A stretch of DNA of 14,736 nt from Halovivax sp. (GTDB taxonomy: Archaea > Halobacteriota > Halobacteria > Halobacteriales > Natrialbaceae): NCBI GenBank assembly GCA_007135505.1, contig SLIS01000157.1, positions 1 through 14,736 on the forward strand, in the 5' to 3' direction. The notes beneath the pieces were generated by a model. That model saw only the letters and a list, made by a program, of their open reading frames with translations. It ran no database searches and had not been told where the DNA came from. Within the stretch, counting starts at the first letter, position 1, and each line of letters starts with the position of its first letter. The translations under genes were made by a program, and so were the position numbers. Positions 1-7,155 of the stretch are shown here, piece by piece.

Positions 1-102
1 GCCCGTACGGACGTTGCGCATCTGATCGCCCAATGGGAACCCAACCGGCGCGGGCGCCTGCGGTGTTGTCGTCCGGGGCACCACGACAGCCTTTTTCTTC
101 AC
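1..102 (-). other. possible 5' end of a divergent gene cut by the left edge
   Basis: The minus strand is open from a GTG at 102 down to the window edge (34 codons), starting MKKKAVVVPR and reaching a second in-frame Met at 21. No recognisable domain is visible. If real, it would be transcribed away from the MBL-fold gene. Plus-strand frames in the same stretch are also partly open, so this may be an accident of high GC. Confidence 0.18.
90..98 (+). promoter_or_regulatory. T-rich TATA-like element before the MBL-fold gene
   Basis: A short CTTTTTC tract lies in otherwise GC-rich DNA about 25-30 nt upstream of the ATG at 122. This is the spacing expected for an archaeal TATA box serving a leaderless transcript. 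The match to a TATA consensus is weak. Confidence 0.35.
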
Positions 103-121
103 GCGGGTACCCAGTCGACGT

Positions 122-1039
122 ATGGCAATCGGGGACGTCGCGACGGTGACGGTCGGTGACTGTACGGACCTCCACTACGTCGACACGGGGATGTACGAGA
201 CGAGCGAGTACGGTTCCGTCTACCTGCTCGAGGACGATCAGCCGGCAATCGTCGATACGGGCATTGGGACGGACCACGAGCGCATCCTCGACGCGATGGA
301 GTCAGTCGGCATCGACCGGGCGGACCTCGCGGTCATCGCGCTGACGCACGTCCACCTCGATCACGCGGGCGGGGCTGGCTTTCTCGCCGATGCCTGTCCG
401 AACGCGACGGTCTACGCCCCCGAGAACGGGGCACGCCACGTCGTCGATCCTTCGCGGCTGGTCGAGGGGACGAAGGCCGCGGTCGGCGATCAGTGGCGCT
501 ACTACGCCGAGCCGAAGCCGGTGGCCGAAGACCGACTCACCACCTACGAGGACGGCGACGTCATCGACCTCGGGACCCACGAGTTGCGCGTCCACGCCGC
601 GCCGGGCCACGCCCCGCACCACTACGTCTTCGAGGACCCAGCGAACGACGCGATCTTCACCGGCGACGGTGCCGGCCTCTGGGTGCCGGCGATCGAGGAG
701 GTCCGTCCGACCTCGCCACCGCCGCAGTTCGACCTCGAGACGTGTCTCGAAGACGTCGAGATGCTGAAGGGACTCGACCGGTCGAGCCTCTGCTTCGCAC
801 ACTTCGGCCCGCGCGAGACCGGCGACGTTCTGGACGAGTACGCCGAGACGCTCACCGGGTGGGTCGACTCGGTTCGCGAGAAGCGCGAGGAACTGGAATC
901 CGATGCGGCCGTCGTCGAACACTTCGCCGATCGAACCGACCTCGACGCGATCTGGGGTACGGAGAAAGCGCGCGGTGAAGTCGGCATGAACGTCCGAGGC
1001 GTTCTCACCTACCTCGATCGACAGGCGTCGCAGACGTGA
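122..1039 (+). CDS. MBL-fold metallo-hydrolase
   Basis: The 305-residue protein has the metallo-beta-lactamase fold signature. The zinc motif HVHLDH lies at residues 76-81, with further ligand candidates H163 (PGHAPHH), D182 (FTGDGAG) and H227 (AHFGP). This order (HxHxDH, His, Asp, His) matches glyoxalase II/RNase Z-type hydrolases that bind two metal ions. The N-terminal part ([20 protein letters not shown]) is the usual first beta hairpin and metal-site strand. There is no signal peptide, so it is probably cytosolic. A C-terminal helical region (about 235-300) follows the catalytic fold, as in MBL proteins that cap the active site. The substrate cannot be told from sequence; thioester or phosphodiester hydrolysis are both possible. 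The ATG at 122 is preceded by a T-rich promoter-like tract. The EngB gene follows after 82 nt on the same strand but appears to have its own promoter. Confidence 0.9.
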   Translation: MAIGDVATVTVGDCTDLHYVDTGMYETSEYGSVYLLEDDQPAIVDTGIGTDHERILDAMESVGIDRADLAVIALTHVHLDHAGGAGFLADACPNATVYAPENGARHVVDPSRLVEGTKAAVGDQWRYYAEPKPVAEDRLTTYEDGDVIDLGTHELRVHAAPGHAPHHYVFEDPANDAIFTGDGAGLWVPAIEEVRPTSPPPQFDLETCLEDVEMLKGLDRSSLCFAHFGPRETGDVLDEYAETLTGWVDSVREKREELESDAAVVEHFADRTDLDAIWGTEKARGEVGMNVRGVLTYLDRQASQT

Positions 1040-1090
1040 CGGGGACGGTCCGGTACTCCGTAGCCGGGTTCGTTCGGTGCACGTCGCGAG

Positions 1091-1098
1091 ACTTATCC
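1091..1098 (+). promoter_or_regulatory. TATA-like box of engB
   Basis: ACTTATCC lies about 25-30 nt before the ATG at 1122. The position fits a leaderless haloarchaeal promoter and supports 1122, not the upstream in-frame codon at 1077, as the start. Confidence 0.5.
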
Positions 1099-1121
1099 CA
1101 CGGGCAACCGCACGGACGGGT

Positions 1122-1739
1122 ATGTTCGAAGGGCGCCCGGATCGCGACGCGGAGGTCGTTCTCGTCGGCCGCTCGAACGTCGGCAAGTCGACGCTCATGC
1201 GCGAACTCACCGGTCACTCCGTAGAGACCGGCGGCAAGCCGGGCGTCACGCGCCAGCCCAATCACTACGACTGGGCGGCCGAGGACTTCGTCCTCACCGA
1301 TCTACCGGGATTCGGCTTCATGAGCGGCGTCGAGGCGGATCGGCGAGAGCAGATCAAGACCGACGTCGTCCGGTACGTCGAGACCAACGCCGAACACATC
1401 CTCGTCGGCGTGCTCGTCGTCGACGGCAAGAGCGTCGTCGACATCATCGACCGCCACTCCGGTCCGGACTCGATCCCATACGACGTCGAGATGTTTCACT
1501 TCCTCCAGGAACTCGAGATTCCGACCGTCGTCGCCGTCAACAAGATGGACAAAGTCGACGATCGCGACGAGCGACTGGACGAACTCTGCGACCGACTCGG
1601 CCTCCTCCCGCCGTGGCAGCAGTGGCAAGACACGATCGCGCCGATCTCGGCCAAACGAGGGGCCATCGACGCGCTGAACGAGGCGATCAGGACGCACTTA
1701 CACGACCAGCAGCGCGACGACCTCTTCAAGTTCTTCTGA
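1122..1739 (+). CDS. engB: EngB-type GTP-binding protein (TrmE-Era-EngA-EngB-Septin-like GTPase)
   Basis: The 205-residue protein carries all GTPase motifs in order: P-loop GRSNVGKST (16-24), switch I Thr in PGVTRQ (about 43), DLPGFGF (60-66), NKMD (140-143) and SAKRG (176-180). GRSNVGKS and DLPGFG are typical of the YihA/EngB family, which binds GTP and acts in large-subunit ribosome assembly in bacteria; archaeal members keep the name by homology. The frame is open to 1077, but 1122 was chosen because [21 protein letters not shown] is the natural N-terminus and a TATA-like box lies about 27 nt before it. The gene ends 60 nt from the oppositely oriented HAD gene. Confidence 0.93.
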   Translation: MFEGRPDRDAEVVLVGRSNVGKSTLMRELTGHSVETGGKPGVTRQPNHYDWAAEDFVLTDLPGFGFMSGVEADRREQIKTDVVRYVETNAEHILVGVLVVDGKSVVDIIDRHSGPDSIPYDVEMFHFLQELEIPTVVAVNKMDKVDDRDERLDELCDRLGLLPPWQQWQDTIAPISAKRGAIDALNEAIRTHLHDQQRDDLFKFF

Positions 1740-1740
1740 T

Positions 1741-1751
1741 CGCTCGGAGCG
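1741..1751. terminator. palindrome between convergent engB and HAD genes
   Basis: CGCTCGGAGCG is a perfect dyad (5 nt arms, 1 nt centre) directly after the engB stop, followed at once by GAGCGCTC, another palindrome. It sits in the 60-nt gap between convergent genes. There is no T-run, so a role in termination is only a suggestion. Confidence 0.25.
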
Positions 1752-1799
1752 CTCGTCGCGTGAGCCCACCCGATCGGGCCGGAACCCGACGAGCCGCCC

Positions 1800-2459
1800 T
1801 CAGGACTCGACGATCGAACTGATAGCGGTCAGCGACCGTACCTCGTAGTCCGGCTCCACCGCGAGGCGTGTCTCCCGGTTGTGTGGTCGCCGGACGAACA
1901 CCGAGTCGAGGCCGGCGCGTTCGGCCGCGAGGAGGTCGCTTTCGCTGTCGCCGACGTACAGCGCCGTGTCGGCCGAAAGCGTCTCGAGTGCCCGCTCGAG
2001 GTAGTACGGCTCCGGTTTCTTGCGCTGGAGACTCTCGATGGTCATCGGACGGCCGTAGGTGCACTCGAACAGCGGTTCCAGTCCGAAGTGCCGGCAGACG
2101 AACTCGATCGTGGTGTCGTGGTTGTTGCTCACGATGCCGCGTGGCTCGGGGAGGTCCCGGATCGCTTCGACGTCGTCGTAGACGCGGCGGTCGCCGGCGC
2201 AAAACGCCGCGAGCTGGGAGTCCTCGTCGTGGCGTTCTCGGGCCGCCCAGAACGTCTCGGGGTCGAGTCCGTAGTGCCGGCAGCACGCCTCGAGGACGGT
2301 GTCGGTCACACCGTCGACGATCGCCCGGACGTCCGTCTCGTCGGGATCCGCGATTCCGATCGATTCGAACGCTGCTCGCGTCGCGGCCGCCTGCGTCTCG
2401 GCGGCCGGTGGTTCGACCAGCACGCCGTCGCTGTCGAACAGGAGGGCATCGTATCGCAC
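1800..2459 (-). CDS. HAD-superfamily hydrolase, phosphatase-like
   Basis: The 219-residue protein has the haloacid dehalogenase motifs: motif I DSDGVL with nucleophile D9 and acid/base D11, motif II S111 in IVSNN, motif III Lys at 147/148 in RKKPEP, and motif IV GDSESD (170-175). A helical cap lies between residues 15 and 95. This is the arrangement of phosphoglycolate phosphatase and beta-phosphoglucomutase relatives, so it probably dephosphorylates a small metabolite in the cytosol using Mg2+. The substrate is not predictable. Translation appears to start at GTG (2459), since the protein begins immediately before the motif I strand (MRYDALLFDSDG) as is usual in this family. It faces engB tail to tail, and divergent DNA of 294 nt separates it from the zinc microprotein. 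Confidence 0.9.
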   Translation of the reverse strand: MRYDALLFDSDGVLVEPPAAETQAAATRAAFESIGIADPDETDVRAIVDGVTDTVLEACCRHYGLDPETFWAARERHDEDSQLAAFCAGDRRVYDDVEAIRDLPEPRGIVSNNHDTTIEFVCRHFGLEPLFECTYGRPMTIESLQRKKPEPYYLERALETLSADTALYVGDSESDLLAAERAGLDSVFVRRPHNRETRLAVEPDYEVRSLTAISSIVES

Positions 2460-2753
2460 GCTCTACGGTGCTTACGGAACCGACGTGACTGTTCCGATCG
2501 GCCGGAGCTGTCGTCGACGGGACTCCCACCGTCGCGAGGGCGCACCGCCCGACGCACGTGGCAACAGATTTATATTTCTGCCGCTCGAGCATAACCTGTA
2601 ACTCGTGTACTCGACCACCCCGTTCCCGAAGCGACTCCCGTCCACCCGTAAGCTTGGCCGGCGCGACGGGCCTCCCGGTGGTCGGCTGGTCGCTGGTCGA
2701 CGAACGAACTGGCTGTCACCGTCTCGTGGTGACCCGCCGGGGCGGGTGCAACG
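2460..2753. promoter_or_regulatory. divergent spacer with strong AT-rich box and hairpins
   Basis: This 294-nt gap between divergent genes holds an AT-rich core at 2566-2577 (GATTTATATTTC) flanked by CAGA and TCTG, giving a near-symmetric element that could drive either direction. Two hairpins lie just before the + gene: GTCACC (2715-2720) pairs with GGTGAC (2728-2733) over a 7-nt loop, and ACCCGCC (2732-2738) is complementary to GGCGGGT (2741-2747), sharing bases with the first. If transcription starts about 25 nt after the AT core, the microprotein mRNA has a leader of roughly 150 nt, unusual for haloarchaea, or the box serves a small RNA. No tRNA fold was recognised here. Confidence 0.4.
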
Positions 2754-2963
2754 ATGACCGACGACGGGGGCGGCCCCCGGCCGGCTGGGGCCCTGCTCGA
2801 CTCGGTCGACGGCGCCGACATGAGCGAGGTGCCCGACGACGCGCTTCCGACGGACGATCGGTGTCCGCACTGTCACTGGCCCGTCTTTCAGGTCACGACC
2901 ACCGGCCCTCACACGCACGTACTGCGGCCGTGTGGCTGTCGGGTTTCGACCGTCGACTGGTGA
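2754..2963 (+). CDS. small zinc-finger-like protein (microprotein)
   Basis: The 69-residue protein has CPHC at 37-40 and CGC at 60-62, with H41, H53 and H55 between them. The paired C-x2-C and C-x-C suggest one structural zinc site (a zinc ribbon-like knuckle). The first 35 residues are acidic and probably disordered. An internal Met at residue 23 (position 2820) is an alternative start that would give 47 residues and keep the whole zinc motif; I cannot decide between them, since neither has a clear TATA box at the leaderless distance. Haloarchaea encode many such small CxxC proteins of mostly unknown role. Hairpins lie just upstream. No function can be assigned. Confidence 0.65.
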   Translation: MTDDGGGPRPAGALLDSVDGADMSEVPDDALPTDDRCPHCHWPVFQVTTTGPHTHVLRPCGCRVSTVDW

Positions 2964-3018
2964 GGCGTGGACCCACCGCGATCGAAGGCGGCAGACGCCC
3001 GTCTGACGTCCCCGTGGT

Positions 3019-3026
3019 GTTTAATA
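3019..3026 (+). promoter_or_regulatory. TATA box of the PRC-barrel/nob1 unit
   Basis: GTTTAATA lies 24-31 nt upstream of the ATG at 3050, a good match in sequence and spacing to a haloarchaeal leaderless promoter. It probably drives both the PRC-barrel gene and nob1. Confidence 0.6.
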
Positions 3027-3049
3027 GCGACTAACCTGAACGGGTAGCC

Positions 3050-3295
3050 ATGAGCGACGTACTTACAAAGAATCTGTCGGGTAAGGCCGTCATGGGCGCC
3101 GACGGAACCGAACTCGGACTGCTGTACAACATCACCATGGATCTCTCGTCGGGTCAACTGTACAACCTGATCGTCGAACCGAACGACGAACTGCCGGGCC
3201 GAACGGTTGACTTCGACCACGACGAGGCCGGTCACTTCCAGATACCCGTCTCCCGCGTAAAGGCCGTCAAAGACTACATCGTCGTCGAGCGCTGA
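3050..3295 (+). CDS. stand-alone PRC-barrel domain protein
   Basis: The 81-residue protein consists of a single PRC-barrel: beta strands around KNLSGKAVMGADGTELGLLYNITMD, then SGQLYNLIVEP, then FQIPVSRVKAVKDYIVV. The pattern of GxxVxxxDGxxLGxxxxxxxD followed by a hydrophobic strand and VxxIxDxIVV is typical. PRC-barrels occur in the 16S rRNA processing factor RimM, in photosynthetic reaction centre H subunits, and as small archaeal proteins thought to act in RNA metabolism. The gene lies 21 nt upstream of nob1, with a good TATA box before it and none obvious in between, so the two are probably cotranscribed. I infer a role linked to small-subunit rRNA maturation; this is context, not proof. 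Confidence 0.88.
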   Translation: MSDVLTKNLSGKAVMGADGTELGLLYNITMDLSSGQLYNLIVEPNDELPGRTVDFDHDEAGHFQIPVSRVKAVKDYIVVER

Positions 3296-3316
3296 TAGGA
3301 CCTACGCTATTTTCGC

Positions 3317-3775
3317 ATGTACGTTCTCGACTCGTCCGCGTTTATTCACGACTTTCACACCACCGAACAGACCGCGACCATCCCGCTCGTTCGGGAGGAA
3401 CTCGAAGACGAGAGCGCCTATCGCTACGACGCGATGGAGGGCTCGGGGATGCACGTTCACATTCCGAACGAGGATACCACGGAGAAGGTCCGCCGGGCCG
3501 CCCGCGAATCGGGTGACGCGGACGTCCTCTCCGAGACCGACGTCAGGCTGGTCGCGACGGCCTTCGAACTGGACGCGATCCTCGCCACCGACGACTACGC
3601 GATGCAAAACGTCGCGGAGAAACTCTCCGTCGACGTCGAGTTCCTCGCCCAGGAGGGTATCACCGAACAGCGCGACTGGCACTTTCAGTGTCGTGGCTGT
3701 GGTCGCGAGTTCGACGACCGGAAAGACCGCTGTCCGATCTGTGGCAGCGAGTTGACCAGGAAGAATCCGACGTAG
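3317..3775 (+). CDS. nob1: Nob1-type rRNA endonuclease (PIN domain plus zinc ribbon)
   Basis: The 152-residue protein has an N-terminal PIN nuclease domain (1 to about 110) with acidic positions D5 (MYVLDSSAF), an Glu in REELED (about 27-31), D75 (SETDVRLV) and D92/D93 (ATDDYAMQN), which form the Mg2+ or Mn2+ site. A C-terminal zinc ribbon follows, with C125, C128, C139 and C142 (CRGC...CPIC). This PIN plus ribbon layout is that of archaeal Nob1, which cuts the 3' end of 16S rRNA during 30S maturation. Single PIN toxins of the VapC type lack the ribbon. It is the second gene of a likely pair with the PRC-barrel protein and ends 39 nt from the convergent CPBP protease gene. Confidence 0.92.
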   Translation: MYVLDSSAFIHDFHTTEQTATIPLVREELEDESAYRYDAMEGSGMHVHIPNEDTTEKVRRAARESGDADVLSETDVRLVATAFELDAILATDDYAMQNVAEKLSVDVEFLAQEGITEQRDWHFQCRGCGREFDDRKDRCPICGSELTRKNPT

Positions 3776-3814
3776 CGCTCCCCGTCACGTGGCGACGTTC
3801 GCGGATCGGTCGGG

Positions 3815-4990
3815 TCAGGCCGTCATCGAGACGTACGTCGTGTAGTAGACGAAGGCGTTGTACAGCCCGTGGACGAGCGCGGGAACCACGAGATTCTCGG
3901 TGCGAGCGTACAGCGTCCCGAGCAGGAGCGAGAGCGCGAGGACCACGCCGAGGCTCACGATGGACTGACCCAGGTCCCCGCCAGCGTACGCGGCGGCGTG
4001 GACGATGGCGAACGGGACGCTGGCGACCACGACGGCACCGGCCCGGGAGAAGTACGCGTACAGCGACTTCTGGATCACGTTCCGATAGAGGAGCTCCTCG
4101 AACGGACCGATGACGAGAACCGAGGCGACAGTCAGGACGAGCAGCAACTCCGGGGCCCCGGCTGCTCGCTCGAAACTGCCGTGATCGGCGCCTTCGGTGC
4201 CGGTCGCTCCGAGGAGCGCGTTGATCGCGATCGCTGCCCCGACGATCGCGAGCAGCCCGCCGACGATGTATCCCAGATCACGGAGCGTGGGTACGGAGAG
4301 GTCGATGAACGACGGGCCCCGTTCGGTCCAGACGAGAAAACCGACGGCGACCGAGCCGACGCCGAGGACCGTCGCCGCCTGCGAGAAGACGGCTTCTTCG
4401 GTGACGGTGAGCTCGGTCGCCGGCGCGCCGGTCACTGGCGGGACGACGGCAGCCACGAGGACGACGATCCAGACGACGATCGCGACGTAGCCGAGCACCC
4501 CGACGAGACTGTACCGGACCGTCGCCACGAATCGTCGTCTCAGCCCCGGTCCGGTGATGCCGGTAGCGAGAGCGACCGTCGCGCCGACCGTGAGGCCCGC
4601 ACCGATCAAGCCGACCAGCAACGTCGGGGACGCGTCGATCGGTGGGATACCGAACTCGTAGCGGGTGTCGTGATTCAGCCCGTACACCGAGAGGACGCCG
4701 ACGAGCACGCTCGCCGTGGCGGCGATCGCGCCCGCGAACGCGCTCGAAACTGCCCCGTAGCGAACGCCGAGAACGCAGCCGAGGGCGAGGGCGGCGAGCC
4801 CGGCCAGCGCGACCGAGACGGGATCGTCGGCGCCGGCTCGCACGGGTCCAGTCGCGCCGAGGAGGCTGACGGTCGCCGCCAGGATGGCGACGGCCACGAC
4901 CGACCCGTCCGGACCGGTCCGTGCTCGTGGGTCCCCATCGTGGCGACGGCCAGCCCCGGACGCTGACTCGTCTTCGGCCGCCTCGCTCAT
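3815..4990 (-). CDS. CPBP-family intramembrane metalloprotease
   Basis: The 391-residue protein is an integral membrane protein with about eight or more hydrophobic segments after a charged cytosolic N-terminus (1-30). The C-terminal third carries the CPBP (CAAX protease and bacteriocin-processing) motifs: motif 1 FEELLYRN with E298, E299 and R303, motif 2 FAIVHA with H331, and motif 3 HGLYN with H374 and N378. These residues build the intramembrane metal site in Rce1-like proteases. The substrate is unknown; prenylated-peptide or regulatory membrane proteolysis are family possibilities. Compared with minimal CPBP proteins (about 200-250 residues) it has extra N-terminal membrane segments. 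It has its own TATA-like box (5011-5019) and lies downstream of pgi on the same strand, separated by a short repeat tract. Confidence 0.9.
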   Translation of the reverse strand: MSEAAEDESASGAGRRHDGDPRARTGPDGSVVAVAILAATVSLLGATGPVRAGADDPVSVALAGLAALALGCVLGVRYGAVSSAFAGAIAATASVLVGVLSVYGLNHDTRYEFGIPPIDASPTLLVGLIGAGLTVGATVALATGITGPGLRRRFVATVRYSLVGVLGYVAIVVWIVVLVAAVVPPVTGAPATELTVTEEAVFSQAATVLGVGSVAVGFLVWTERGPSFIDLSVPTLRDLGYIVGGLLAIVGAAIAINALLGATGTEGADHGSFERAAGAPELLLVLTVASVLVIGPFEELLYRNVIQKSLYAYFSRAGAVVVASVPFAIVHAAAYAGGDLGQSIVSLGVVLALSLLLGTLYARTENLVVPALVHGLYNAFVYYTTYVSMTA

Positions 4991-5010
4991 GCGTCGACGT
5001 TCGAAGACGA

Positions 5011-5019
5011 CGCTAATGG
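5011..5019 (-). promoter_or_regulatory. TATA-like box of the CPBP protease gene
   Basis: On the minus strand CCATTAGCG lies 21-29 nt upstream of the start at 4990, fitting a leaderless promoter that makes the gene independent of pgi. The sequence match is moderate. Confidence 0.4.
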
Positions 5020-5044
5020 GCCTGTGGATTTCACTCGGAAGAAT

Positions 5045-5125
5045 CCACTCGAAAGTCGGGGACCGGTACCGCTCGAAAGTCGGAAACTGTCACCGCTCGA
5101 TAGGCGGAGAATCGTCACCGCTCGA
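5045..5125. repeat. degenerate 24-25 bp tandem repeat overlapping the pgi stop codon
   Basis: Three tandem units begin at 5045, 5069 and 5093 (24, 24 and 25 bp), with a partial fourth at 5118-5125. Each starts with CCGCTCGA or CCACTCGA on the plus strand, and the first two full units share CTCGAAAGTCGG. On the minus strand the last codons and TGA of pgi (stop at 5115-5117) form the first unit, and the copies continue into the spacer toward the CPBP gene. Confidence 0.7.
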
Positions 5126-6425
5126 CGCGGAGGGACGTCTTCGCCTCGACGGCCTCGGCTTCGGCGAAGTCGCCACCGCCGAGCAGCCCGCGGGTCGCCC
5201 TCTTCGCCCACTCGACGGCCGGCTGGTCGAACGCGTTCACGCCAGCGAGCTCGCCGGCCATCACGCAGGCCGCCTCGAGGCCGTAGAGCAACCCGCCGAG
5301 CTCGAACGCGTCGACGCGCTCGAGTTCGATGCGCGCGGTCGGACGGCCGGCGGCGGCGAGGCTGGCCTCCGTGGCCCGGAACTCGGCGTCGAGCAACGTC
5401 TCGAGCGAACTCCCGCCGAGGTAGGCGAGGTCGTCGACGTCGGTCGGTGGGATCGACCGCGACGGCCGCTCGCGAGGCGTGACGAACGTGACCAGTGTAT
5501 TCCGTGGACCGGCCCGGTACAGTTGCAACTGGGAGTGCTGGTCCGTCGCGCCGAGGGCCCGAACGGGCGTCTGGCCCAGTCCGTCCTTCCCGAGGCTCTC
5601 GGCCCAGAGCTGGGCGAACCACTCCGCCGTGGTCTCGAGCGACTCGGCGTAGGGCATGAACGCGTTGACGCGCACGCCCCGCGAGGCGAGCGCCCGGGTC
5701 GTCGCGCCGTAGGCGTAGGCCGGGCACTCGTAGAGCGACCCGGTGAGCGTCTCGGCTTCGGCCGCCGCGCCGTCGAGCATTGCGTCGAGGTCGAGGTCGC
5801 CCGCCGCCGCGGCGACGAGCCCCACGGCCGAGAGCGCGGAGAACCGACCGGGAACGCCCGCGGGGACGTCGAGCGCCGGCAGGTCGTGGGCGTCAGCGAG
5901 GTCCCGGAGCGGACCCGACTCCCCCGTCGTCACGACCGTTCGGTCGGTCCAGTCCACGCCAGCCGACTCGAACGCCTCGCGGACGACGAGGAAGTTGGCG
6001 AGCGTCTCGGCGGTCGTCCCCGACCGGGAGACGACGTTGATCGCGGTCGTTTCCGGCGTGAGCGAGTCCAGCCGGTCGCGTACCCAGGCCGGGTCGACGT
6101 TGTCGAGGAAGACGGTCTCTACGTCGGTATCGAGCGCGTCGACGATCGTCGCCGCCCCGAGGGCGCTGCCGCCGATGCCGACGGTGAGCAGCGTCTCGAT
6201 CTCCCGCCCGTCGACGCGCGTTATCGGGTCGACGGCGGCCCGGATCGCGTCCGGATCGGTTCGCTCGGGCAGGTTCAGGGCCGCGTAGCCGAACTCGTCG
6301 TCGGCCCGCCCGGCGGCGATTCGCTCGTGCGCCGTCGCCACTCGCTCGTCCAGTCGGTCGAGTGACTCCCGGGAGACGCCCGGCGAGGCGACCGACGCGA
6401 GCGAATTGCCGATGTCCACGTCCAT
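5115..6425 (-). CDS. pgi: glucose-6-phosphate isomerase
   Basis: The 436-residue protein is a phosphoglucose isomerase with the double SIS fold. Motifs in order: GIGGSALG (83-90), phosphate-binding SRSGTT (133-138), the catalytic base region WAESLGKDG with E276, DQHSQL with H297, and the C-terminal signature GVNAFDQPAVEWAK with K408. It interconverts glucose-6-phosphate and fructose-6-phosphate in the cytosol, used in haloarchaea mainly for gluconeogenesis and sugar metabolism. This is the bacterial-type PGI superfamily, not the cupin PGI of Thermococcales. The frame stays open upstream to 6917, but the start at 6425 (MDVDIGNSLA) fits the family and avoids overlap with the gene on the opposite strand; CCTTTGAC about 26-32 nt upstream may be its TATA box. 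Its 3' end forms the first unit of a tandem repeat. Confidence 0.95.
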   Translation of the reverse strand: MDVDIGNSLASVASPGVSRESLDRLDERVATAHERIAAGRADDEFGYAALNLPERTDPDAIRAAVDPITRVDGREIETLLTVGIGGSALGAATIVDALDTDVETVFLDNVDPAWVRDRLDSLTPETTAINVVSRSGTTAETLANFLVVREAFESAGVDWTDRTVVTTGESGPLRDLADAHDLPALDVPAGVPGRFSALSAVGLVAAAAGDLDLDAMLDGAAAEAETLTGSLYECPAYAYGATTRALASRGVRVNAFMPYAESLETTAEWFAQLWAESLGKDGLGQTPVRALGATDQHSQLQLYRAGPRNTLVTFVTPRERPSRSIPPTDVDDLAYLGGSSLETLLDAEFRATEASLAAAGRPTARIELERVDAFELGGLLYGLEAACVMAGELAGVNAFDQPAVEWAKRATRGLLGGGDFAEAEAVEAKTSLRVER

Positions 6426-6584
6426 ACCCGAGATGGCGGCGGCCGGCGTCAAAGGCGTTCCGTCACGACGCGAGTGCGGGCACGCGCTCGAGGCGTCCTC
6501 CGTGCCGTCGTCCGGTTGGCCACCGTGCCCTCGGTACGTTGGCGAGTCGAAACCGCGAAAGTCCTCGAGTTCGTTCGCCCACCA

Positions 6585-7076
6585 ATGAGCGATTCGCCGG
6601 AGCGAGACGCGATCTCCAGCACGTTCGTCGTCACGCACGTCGACGAGGCGAGTGCCGTGGTTCGTGACGTCGAGACGGCCCAGGTCCACACCCTGTCCTC
6701 GCACCCCGACCTCTCCGGGGGCGAGGTCCTCGAGGCGACCGTCACCCCGGAGCCGCCACTGGAAGTCGTCTGGGAACTGACGAACGTCACCGAGCGCCGA
6801 ACGATCGAGGTCGTCGACAGCGACCTCTCGCCGACGACCCACGAACGCGAGGTCGCAGCCGAGGGCTCGATCGGCGACCTGGAGACGATCGAGCGAGCCG
6901 GAACGGGCGAAATTCACGTCCTCTGTGTTGAACCGGACGCGGTCGCGGCGGCGGCGACCGACGTCGTCGAGGACCCGGAGACGATCGCCAGGGCGGCCCG
7001 ACTAGACGCGGTCCGGGTCGAAGTTCGCCGCGACGCGGCCGAGGGCATCCTCAGCGTTCGATACCTCCCCGACTAG
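6585..7076 (+). CDS. DUF5812-type conserved haloarchaeal protein
   Basis: The 163-residue acidic soluble protein begins MSDSPERDAISSTFVVTHVDE. It shows an N-terminal beta-rich part with alternating strands (FVVTHVDEASAVVRDV, VHTLSS, VLEATVTPEPPLEVVWEL), then RRTIEVVDSDLSPT and a C-terminal alpha/beta part ending VRVEVRRDAAEGILSVRYLP. From memory this resembles the haloarchaeal DUF5812 family; the family name is recalled, not searched. The N-terminal half could be an OB- or TRAM-like barrel, since the (VLEATVTPEPP) strand resembles those folds. The frame is open back to 6474 but the extra 37 residues are Arg-rich and unlike the rest, so the ATG at 6585 is preferred. It is divergent from pgi. 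Function unknown. Confidence 0.82.
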   Translation: MSDSPERDAISSTFVVTHVDEASAVVRDVETAQVHTLSSHPDLSGGEVLEATVTPEPPLEVVWELTNVTERRTIEVVDSDLSPTTHEREVAAEGSIGDLETIERAGTGEIHVLCVEPDAVAAAATDVVEDPETIARAARLDAVRVEVRRDAAEGILSVRYLPD

Positions 7077-7118
7077 ACGGCCCGTTCGGTGCAGCGTCTG
7101 GCCTGTACGTACAACTCG

Positions 7119-7129
7119 GCGTTTTATTG
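7119..7129 (+). promoter_or_regulatory. orphan TATA-like box
   Basis: GCGTTTTATTG stands out in GC-rich DNA between two convergent genes. It is placed to start a plus-strand transcript near 7150 that would run antisense into the 7188-7577 gene. No open frame follows it. It could instead be a T-rich terminator for the gene ending at 7076. Confidence 0.35.
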
Positions 7130-7155
7130 CACGTCGTACGGACGAATCTGTCGCT

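Noticed and set aside
3317..3775. VapC-type toxin of a toxin-antitoxin pair with the upstream small gene
   Set aside because: The C-terminal four-cysteine zinc ribbon marks it as Nob1, and the upstream gene is a PRC-barrel protein, not an antitoxin.
3869..4966. 365-residue plus-strand open frame opposite the CPBP protease
   Set aside because: The frame mirrors the membrane-protein codons and gives a charged low-complexity product; the minus strand has clear CPBP motifs.
4884..6365. 493-residue plus-strand open frame opposite pgi
   Set aside because: Its product is Arg/Gly-rich shadow sequence of the pgi codons without any domain.
5115..6917. longer glucose-6-phosphate isomerase starting at 6917
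   Set aside because: The extra 164 residues lie antisense to the DUF5812-type gene, lack family resemblance, and the normal PGI N-terminus starts at 6425.
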